NCBI GenBank assembly: GCA_027943335.1
Contig: BSBK01000966.1
Coordinates: 496,001 to 560,000 of the forward strand
Direction of reading: 5' to 3'
Source of the DNA: Chamaecyparis obtusa
Taxonomy: Eukaryota > Streptophyta > Pinopsida > Cupressales > Cupressaceae
DNA length: 64,000 nucleotides
Below, one piece after another: positions 55,795-64,000 of the stretch (its first letter is position 1; every line of letters begins with the position of its first letter). Under the pieces are notes generated by a model. The model did not search any database. It saw only the letters and a program-made list of their open reading frames with translations, and was not told where the DNA came from. The translations under genes were made by a program, and so were the position numbers.

Positions 55795-58161
55795 ATGGCT
55801 CCACGACATCGTCAAGTTTGATCCGGGAGAAGAGGTAAGTGTTTTTACAACTTCTCATGCCTCTTATTTGTTTTAAAATTTTAGTTTTGTTCCAATTTGT
55901 TTTGTTCAAATTTGTTTTTGTTTAAATTTATTGTGTAATCAATATTTTAAAATGTAGTTTTTTTAATTGTTAGGAAGAAATAATCTCCCTCCACCAAACA
56001 CTCCGTCTCCTCGTGATGAGCCAAATGAAGAACCAAATGAAGAAAGAAATGAAGAAAATGAACCTCAATTGCCTCCACCAATCGAGAAACCTCCTCTTGG
56101 AACACAACAAATTTTTTTGAACCAAATTGAAAGAGGGAAAAAAGAATTAGAATCTTTAATTAATAGGTTAAAAGATTCTAGTGGTACAAATCCCGGAAGG
56201 GAAAGACTTGCAAAATCATTGGAAGCAATCTCGACCCACATAAGCGCAGTTAGTGGGAAAATTAATATATGGCGGGATAAAAGAGAAGAACAAAAACAAT
56301 ATTATGCAAATAAATTATCTTATGCAGACATAAAAAAGAAAAAAATCACAAAAGATGACATTTGCTAGCTATTTAAAAAACCAGGGGACGCAGATACTCT
56401 TAGAACTACAACAAGGAGGTTCCCAATTCATTGGTGCATAAATGAAGACATTAAAAACAATTTTTGGGAGAGATGGTGGATGGTCTTTGATTTTCCTCCT
56501 TGCAACAATCATGAGGTTCCTATATATTTCTTGAGGAAACTCTATTGCGAGTTTGTACTCAAGGAGGTACCAAATTATTTTGACATGCTGGATTCTCAGG
56601 GTAGAGGAGGGGGTTCATCATTTGATCGAGCAGAGGCAGATCATGACCCTAATGCACCTAGGGTTGATAGTGGCAAGCCACCGTTGGATCATCTTAGTAT
56701 TCCTTCCTTTGTGAAGGAACATGTAGAGGCAGACACACTAGGCATGATTAGTGCTCTTACACAAACTCTCATTCAGTGTGCCACTCCTTTAGTTGAGGGT
56801 GACTATGGTCAATCCTTGAGGGGGCATATTTATCAGTCATGTGGATGCTTGTGCACATTTAGTACTAGCGAGAGAGAGCAAGAGGATTCTGGATTGATGA
56901 CTGATAACTTTCTAAATATGACATTTGGCATTGACACACAGGTAAATATTTCCAAGTTCATTAAATTGCTTTGATCATATTTCATTTATAAAAGAATAAC
57001 TATTTAATTTAGTATCTATTGTTTATGATGAAAATTCAGGGCAAGAGTGTCAGTGGTGGCGGTGGCAGTGGAAGTGGCAATGATCCTAATGTCCCCTTTT
57101 ACACATCATCGTCAATTGCAGAAGTATGTATCGAATAAAACATTTAATTAACATGTTTGATTACTATGTAATTATATGAATAATTATATCCTAACTTATT
57201 GTGCATGTGCATTAGATGTGCATTGGTGAACCATCGACGTTCACAACAGACAGGGAAGGGCATTGTGCAACTTTCCTTGAGGTATCTTTATTTGCATATT
57301 AATTGGATTTACTTGATCATATTTAATTAATGAATGAATGACTAAATTACTAGACAAATTATGATCAAAATCCAGAGGCACGATGACTACACTCTTTCAC
57401 CTGGGTTTGTGAGGTCACCATTGAGTCCACAGGTATACATGTAATAATGCATTATAATTAACATGTCAGTAGTACGTTCTTATATGAATGGTTATCTTAT
57501 AATTTTCCATGTACATGTGCACTAGTTGAATGTCAGAGCTTCGACTTCGACACCGCACACCGGAGGACGCGGTGGAACCTTCATGGAGGTATCATTTACT
57601 CATTAGTAGGGTTGTAAATAATATATGTAATCTTGATAACTGCATAATTTACTTTTTTTGTTTCATTTTCAGCTTTTGACATTAGAGACTCCTCCTTCTG
57701 TCCGTGATACTTTGGATCGTGGAGTAGCTGCAGCAGTAGCTAGTTCTAAAGCACTGATTGAGGTATGAAAGAGATCACTTAACTTTAATTGTTATTTTAA
57801 TAGTTTGTATTGAATTTTATAATGATATCCATGTATGTATTTTAATTATTATTTTGATCATTGTTGTAGGGACTTATGACTCCAGATCGCCAGCATGCAC
57901 CTTCGGTGGATGAACATAGTGACTATTTGCTTGCGGTAAGCCAATATTCAATTTTATGTCATTGTATAATTCAATTTTGATGTATATTAGTTATCTCTAT
58001 CTAATTTTTGTTTTTATCAGGTTGAGCTACAGAAGAATCTAGACAGGAGGACGAGTGAGTGCACTCGGAAGACTACGACATCCATTGCATCTCCATCGAC
58101 GCGACGATCAAAGACAGCTCGGGATTTGTTTTCTTCCCCTAGCGGGAAAGGACTAGATTAG
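55795..58161 (+). pseudogene. Nine-exon gene of unknown family, two premature stops
   Basis: Exons: 55795-55834, 55974-56941, 57040-57123, 57216-57281, 57376-57432, 57526-57588, 57673-57762, 57870-57935, 58021-58161. All introns are GT-AG. The first is phase 1, all later ones are phase 0, and exons 3-8 are small (57-90 bases) multiples of three. This coherence is strong evidence for a real gene of about 524 codons. Exon 2 is Pro/Glu-rich, then a Lys-rich helix (about 56110-56340), then NNFWERWWMVFDFPP and LYCEFVLKEVPNYFDMLDSQ. Exon 3 has a Gly/Ser linker. The tail is Ser/Thr/Arg-rich (RRTSECTRKTTTS). A TGA at 55819-55821 and a TAG at 56366-56368 interrupt it, both one C-to-T change from sense. 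I do not recognise the family; it may be a transposon accessory protein or a host gene. Confidence 0.6.
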
Positions 58162-60063
58162 GGATATGGATTTTATGCCTATATGGCATTAGTGGACATA
58201 TTTTTTGTATATTGTATCAGTGATACATTGTACATCCATTTGAATTTGAGGAAGTCAGTTTTACTGTATTGAATATATTCAATGTATGACATTATTGGAC
58301 ATATATATTTGACTTCATGCCCTATGAATATATATTTTTTATGTTTTAGGTATGCAATTCTTGTGTTTGGTGTATTGATGTATACTAAATTATGTTTATG
58401 TTCATGTCTTTGCTTTGTAAATTTTCCATGCCTTATAGTTATGCTTGTATGTTTAACTTGCTGACTATGCTACAAATGCCAGTAACTATCCTCAATAATA
58501 GTCAATTCCTTAACTGTAATAATAACAAAAGTAATGAAATGAATGCATAAATGTATAAATATAATATGTAAGAAGCCTAAGTGGCTCTTGTTCTTGCAAT
58601 GATAATTTTTTAAAGAAATTTTGACAAATTTGGATACTAATGCTTCAACAATTTATTTATAGCTTGGTTGAAAATTTGATGCAAATAGGTAGGTTAGATT
58701 GGGGTTATTTTATAAATAAAGTGTTCTTGGTTTCCTCAAAAGTGTTCCTTACCCAAGTGGCCCCAAGTGCCAATATGCCACTAACCTATCAATCTGACTT
58801 CTCCCAACTCCCTTACTATTATAGGGATTCAATATGGCTTAAAATATGACTCTAGCAATGTTCAAGTGGTTCTTGAAGTCCTACTCCAAGATCTTACCCT
58901 CAATCCACACTCTAGGCTCTCTATCCTTGTAGCCTTAACCAGCGAGTTTTTTTCCAAATAAATCTTAGTTTTACCAAAATAATTCCAAAATAAATTACAT
59001 ATTCAGATACCTTTTATGGTTTTACAAAACATATCTCAGAATTAGGTAGGGTTAATTTGGAACACAACCCCCAAAAACTGCTGCTCCACTTTCCTTCCTA
59101 GACCTAATAGGTCACTTTTACAAAGGAACCCTATTACAGACTTAACACCCAACCTTGCCACTTTTCACAGAGTGTTAATATGGTCCCAATTAGAGAAATT
59201 TGAATTCAATTGGATCCTATAGGCTTTCTATACCCAAAAGCCCCAAATTGCTCCCTCTAGGCCTTCAAAACTAGGGCCTTCTTAAAAATAACTCAAAACT
59301 CATTTCCAGAACTCCTCCTTGTGGATTCACCTTTCATTTGACATATAATTCTTCTTTTTCAAATAAAATTATACCCTTGTTAAGGTGGATCCTTTGCTGC
59401 TACACTTGTGGCATCAATTTTGTGCCCTTTTCCACTCTTCCTCACGGTGTACACCCACTAAAACAACCTCTCCTGCATCCAAATGGTTAGTAACATAATA
59501 CATATCTTACATAGGGTCCATTCAATGAGAAAAAACAATTACATTCATGGAATGACCCATTATATCATCAAAAAGACCAAAATGGAGTTATTTCAATTCA
59601 CCAAAATGACCACCTACAACAACTTTCCAAATCTGAAGCAAAATGGATTATATAATCATTCAATACAGATGAAAAATGATGTTATGATGTTATTATATCA
59701 CCCACAATTCTGTTCCAAACCCAAAACAATCAACCAAACATCAAAAAAATAAGATTTTGCAAGGAAAAACTAAGTCCTTTGCCAGGACTTCTAGGACTTA
59801 TAATATTTAAATTAAATTGTTTATTGGATATTGCCATTATTGGCCTTAATATATCCCAATTCACTTTTAGGAATTCTTTAGATCCACTGCCTCCATTTGG
59901 TTCCAAGGTGGACTTAGGTGTTTGGAGAGGTGCTCCTGCACCAAAATTCTTCATTTAAATTTCAAGACATTCGATAAATTCTTTTCCTGCTAATGAACCA
60001 ATTTGGGAAATTAATGGGTCTATTTGTGGACCTCGAAGGAGTTGGTCACCTAAACGAGAACTA
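58162..60063. other. 3' flank and spacer, no gene seen
   Basis: The first ~400 bases are T-rich, likely 3' flank of the preceding gene. 58700-60060 is less AT-rich and contains stretches loosely similar to the duplicated unit that follows (CCTTGTAGCCTT near 58926). No credible coding frame. Confidence 0.4.
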
Positions 60064-61040
60064 ATGCAGAGGTTACAACAAGAAAGTGGAGTTCCCTTCT
60101 TTTAGCTCCCACAACTCACCAACCAACTACAAAGGCTTAAGGGTGTTCCCAAGCTCTTACAATGGTGTAACACAACCAATAAAATGGATTTCTATCCCAA
60201 CAAGCTCCCGTTGCAAGTTTATACACTCAATCAAACTTCAATGCCCTTTTGGCTTTAGGGACACTAGGCCTAAACCTAGCCTTTAGTTAGAACTCTTCAC
60301 CAGTGGACTTCCTGACCACTCCCAAGCATATAGATGGTCTTCATATGACCTAAGGACTCTGAAAAAACTCTTGGTTTTTTCCCTTTACAACCATACCATA
60401 GCAAACTAGACCTGGATGCCAATTTCCTTGTAGCCTTCTCAACCTCGAGTTTCCACTCTAACTTCTTCACAAATTGGTATCTTGACACAATCAGGATATT
60501 TTTAGACACCCATTTGGAAGTTATTTAAGATCCCAAAGCCTTGTTTTCCAACTCCACTCTAGCACCACCTAACACTCACCTTGGACACAGACCTAATTTA
60601 ATGCAGAGGTGACCGCCGAAAAGTGGCGTGCCCTTCACTTGACTCCCACAATTCACCAATCACCTGTAATGACTTAAGGGTATTCCCAATCTCTTAGGAT
60701 GGTGTAACACAATCAATTAAGTGAGTTTCTATCCCAATAAACTCCCTTTGCAAAGTTAGACACTTAATCAAAGTTCAACGTCTTTTTGGCTTTAGGGAAA
60801 CTAGGCCTAAAAGTGACTTATTGCTGAAACTCTTTACCAGTGGACTTCCTGACCACTCCCAAGCATGTAAATGATCCTCATTTGACCTAAGGCCTTTGAA
60901 ATAACAACTGGTTCATTCCCATCAAGACCGTACCATAGTGAACTAGACCTGCACCCACTTTTCCTTGTAGCCTTCCTAATAGAGATTTTCTACTCTAACT
61001 TTTGAACCACTAATTATCTTGATAAAATCAGGGCATTTTC
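60064..61040. repeat. Two-copy direct repeat, 537-bp unit
   Basis: Copies start at ATGCAGAGGT at 60064 and 60601. Shared blocks include GTGGACTTCCTGACCACTCC and GGCTTTAGGGA-ACTAGGCC. The copies are well diverged, with small indels. It lies directly before the 357-bp satellite. Confidence 0.8.
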
Positions 61041-61048
61041 ATACATGA

Positions 61049-64000
61049 TCCTGTAGCACCTGACGAATCAATTCTACGTCGCACGAGCTCTGAGATATGA
61101 CCCTGCAAAGATCACCGATTTCATGCTTAAGGGACCTTGAGGGACACTTCAGCACGGAGTTGTCGGCAGGGTTTGAAAGACTGTGTATGGTGAACAAGGT
61201 TGCCACTAGCATTTACCTAGCCATTCAGAGCTGTTGGAACTGACAGTTTGATGCTACAACCGATGGTTGGAAAGATCCGCAATGTTGGCCGTTTCAGCTG
61301 AGGAACACTTTGAGTTCTGACACCGACCAAGAATGTGTTGCCAAATTTAAAATAAGTTGAATCTTTGAAAACTGAGACAGGCTTTTGTAGGCCCTAGCAA
61401 CACGGTCCTGTAGCACCTGACGAATTGATTCTACATCGTACAAGCTCCAAGATATGACCCTGCAAAGATCACCAATTTCATGCTTAAGGGACCTTGAGGG
61501 ACACTTCAGCACGGAGTTGTTGGTGGGGTTTGAACGACTGTGGGTGTTGAAGAAGGTTGCTACTAGTGTTTACCTGGCCATTTGGAGCTATCAGAACTGA
61601 TGTTTTGATGCTATGACCGATGGTTCAAAAGATACGCAACGTTGGCCGTTTCAGTTGAGGAACACTTTGAGTTCTGACACCGACCGAGAATGTGTTGCTG
61701 AATTTAAAATAAGTTGAATCTCTGAAAATTGAGATAGACTTTTGTAGGCCCCCGCAACAAAGTCTTGTAACACCTGACGAATCAATTCTACATCGCACGA
61801 GCTCTGAGATATGACCCCGCAAAGATTGTTGATTTCATGCTTAAGGGACCTTGAGGGACACTTAAACACGGAGTCATCGGCGGGGTTCGAATGACTGTGC
61901 ATGTTGAACGAGACTGCCACTAGTGTTTACCCAGCCATTCAGAGCTATTGGAACTGACGGTTTGATGCTACGACCGACGGTTGGAAAGATACGCAACATT
62001 GGCCATTTTAGCTGAGGAACACTTTGAGTTCTGACACCGACCAAGAATGTGTTGCCGAATTTAAAATAAGTTGAATCTCTGAAAACTAAGATAGGCTTTT
62101 GTAGGCCCCGGTAACATGGTCTCGTAGCACTTGATGAATCGATTCTACATTGTACGAGCTCTGAGATATGACCCCACAAATATCGCTGATTTCATGCTTA
62201 AGGGACTTGAGAGACGCTTCAGCACGGAGTTGTCGTCGGGGTTCGAATGACTATGTGTGGTGAACGAGGCTGCCACTAGCATTTACCTGGCCATTTAGAG
62301 CTGTTGGAACTGACGGTTCGAATGATACGCAATGTTGGCCGTTTTAGCTGAGGAACACTTTGAGTTCTGACACCAACCGAGAATGTGTTGCCGAATTTAA
62401 AATAAGTTGAATCTCTGAAAACTTAGACAAGATTTTGTAGGAAAGGCAACACGGTCCCATAGCACCTGACAAATCGATTCTACGTCGCACAAGCTCTGAG
62501 ATATGACCCCGCAAAGATCATCGATTTCATGCTTAAGGGACCTTGAGGGACACTTCAGCACAGAGTCATCAGTGGGGTTCGAATGACTGTGGGTGCCAAA
62601 TGAGGCTGCCACTAGCGTTTACCCGGCCATTCAGAGCTAGTGGAACTAACGGTTTGATGCTATGACCTACGGTTGGAAAGATATGCAACGTTGGCCATTT
62701 CAGCTGAGGAACACTTTGAGTTCTGACACCGACCAAGAATGTGTTGCCGAATTTAAAATAAGTTGAATCTCTAAAAAATGAGACAAGCTTTTGTAGGCCC
62801 CAACAACATGGTCTCGTAGCACCTAACGAATTGATTCTACGTCGCACGAGCTCTGAGATATGACCCCATAAAGATCATTGATTTCATGCTTAAGGGACCT
62901 TGAGGGACACTTCAGCATAGAGTCGTCGGTGGGGTTCAAACGACTATGGGTGTCAAATGAGGTTTCCACTAGCATTTACCTGACCATTTGAAGCTATTGG
63001 AATTGATAGTTCAATGCTACGACCGAGGGTTGGATAGATACGCAATGTTGGCCATTTCAGCTGAGGAACACTTTGAGTTTTGACACCAACTGAGAATGTG
63101 TTGCCAAATTTAAAATAAGTTGAATCTCAGAAAAATAAGACAGGCTGAGATAGGCTTTTGTAGGCCTCGGCAACATGGTCTCGTAGCACCTAACGAATTG
63201 ATTCTACGTCATATGAGCTCCAAGATATGACCCCGCAAAGATTGCCAATTTCATGCTTAAGGGACCTTGAGGGACACTTCAGTACGAAGTCGTCGGTGGG
63301 GTTTGAACGACTGTGGGTGCCGAACAAGGTTGCCACTAGCATTTACCTGGCCATTCAGAGCTGTTGGAACTGATGGTTCGATGCTATGACTGAGGGTTGG
63401 AAAGATACACAACATTGGCCGTTTCAACTGAGGAACACTTTGAGTTTTGACACCGACCGAGAATGTGTTGTCGAATTTAAAATAAGTTCAATCTCTAAAA
63501 ATTGAGACAGGCTGAGATAGGATTTTGTAGGCCCTGGCAACATGGTCCCATAGCACCTGACAAATTGATTCTACGTCACACGAGGTCCAAGATATGACCC
63601 CGCAAAGATCACTGATTTCATGCTTAAGAGACCTTGAGGGACACTTCAGCACGGAGTTGTCGGCGGGGTTCGAACGACTATGGGTGCCGAATGAGGTTGC
63701 CACTAGCATTTACCTGACCATTCAGAGTTGTTGGAACTGATGGTTCAATGCTACAATTGAGGGTTGGAAAGAAACACAACGTTGGCCGTTTCAGCTGAGG
63801 AACACTTTGAGTTCTAACACCGACCGAGAATGTGTTGCCGAATTTAAACAAAATTGAATCTCTGAAAACTGAGACAGGCTTTTGTAGTCCCCAGCAACAT
63901 GGTCCCATAGCAATTGACCAATCCATGCTACATCACACGAGATCCAAGATATGACCCTGCAAAGATCATCGATTTCATGCTTAAGGGACCTTGAGGGACA
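61049..64000. repeat. 357-bp tandem satellite array, at least 8 units, running off the right edge
   Basis: Unit starts (T-C-C/T-NGTAGCACC-like) are at 61049, 61406, 61763, 62120, 62455, 62812, 63179, 63546 and 63903. Periods are 357, 357, 357, 335, 357, 367, 367 and 357. The 367-base units carry an extra AGGCTGAGAT-like insertion; the 335-base unit has a deletion. Hallmark blocks are TTCATGCTTAAGGGACCTTG, GAGGAACACTTTGAGTT and AATTTAAAATAAGTTGAATC. It is GC-richer than the rest of the window. Open frames on the minus strand repeat in most units because the period is divisible by three; they contain stops and I do not call them genes. Confidence 0.95.

Noticed and set aside
61294..63926. Repeated minus-strand open frames as a multi-repeat protein gene
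   Set aside because: Stops occur in nearly every unit, no start or splice logic joins the units, and a period divisible by three is enough to explain the recurrence.
61049..64000. CRISPR-like array
   Set aside because: The repeats are 357 bases long, contiguous without unique spacers, and the sequence is plant nuclear DNA.

Overview
The window looks like nuclear DNA of a seed plant, most likely a gymnosperm such as a conifer. The evidence is AT-rich, very gene-sparse DNA with nested retrotransposons, a Ty1/copia-type LTR and a LINE of plant type, TTAGGG/TTTAGGG-like interstitial arrays, and plant-type genes (class I phospholipase A1, HIG1-domain protein, dynamin-related protein 4-like fragment). 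Seed plant is fairly safe; gymnosperm is inference. I saw no bacterial-type operon, CRISPR array, tRNA or rRNA.

Layout. 1-1.7 kb: a decayed, unrecognised minus-strand coding region with a palindromic upstream island. 1.7-10.1 kb: AT-rich spacer with a 296-bp foldback element, short direct repeats, hairpins and the 3' exons of a broken HIG1-domain gene (7.93-8.27 kb). 10.1-15.9 kb: almost 6 kb of degenerate CCCTAA-type telomere-like DNA with its own higher-order repeats. 16.1-16.3 kb: a foldback element with a (TA)n core. 19.4-19.8 kb: a copia-like LTR remnant.

19.8-38.8 kb is a nest. A minus-strand LINE is split by a complete 14.4-kb Ty3/gypsy element (20449-34843, 2.9-kb LTRs, 5-bp CATCT target duplication). 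That element is itself interrupted inside an RNase H domain by a 960-bp terminal-inverted-repeat element. The gypsy element is dead: all its reading frames carry stops, most of them TAG. It has an RNase H domain placed before the reverse transcriptase as well as the usual one after it.

38.9-45.6 kb: a dynamin-related GTPase fragment flanked by 39-bp direct repeats, an AT-rich stretch, a phospholipase A1 fragment, a second internally deleted LINE copy that shares over 2 kb with the first, and a duplicated phospholipase 3' end. 45.6-53.8 kb: the only clearly intact genes, two single-exon chloroplast-type phospholipase A1 genes in a head-to-head inverted duplication, about 4.8 kb apart, with a decayed LINE between them. 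Such enzymes release fatty acid from the sn-1 position of plastid lipids, and some members of the wider DAD1-like group feed jasmonate synthesis.

53.8-64 kb: GA/CT-rich tracts, a hairpin-dense GC island directly upstream of a nine-exon gene of unknown family (55795-58161, two premature stops), a 537-bp direct duplication, and a 357-bp satellite array (61049 to the window end and beyond).
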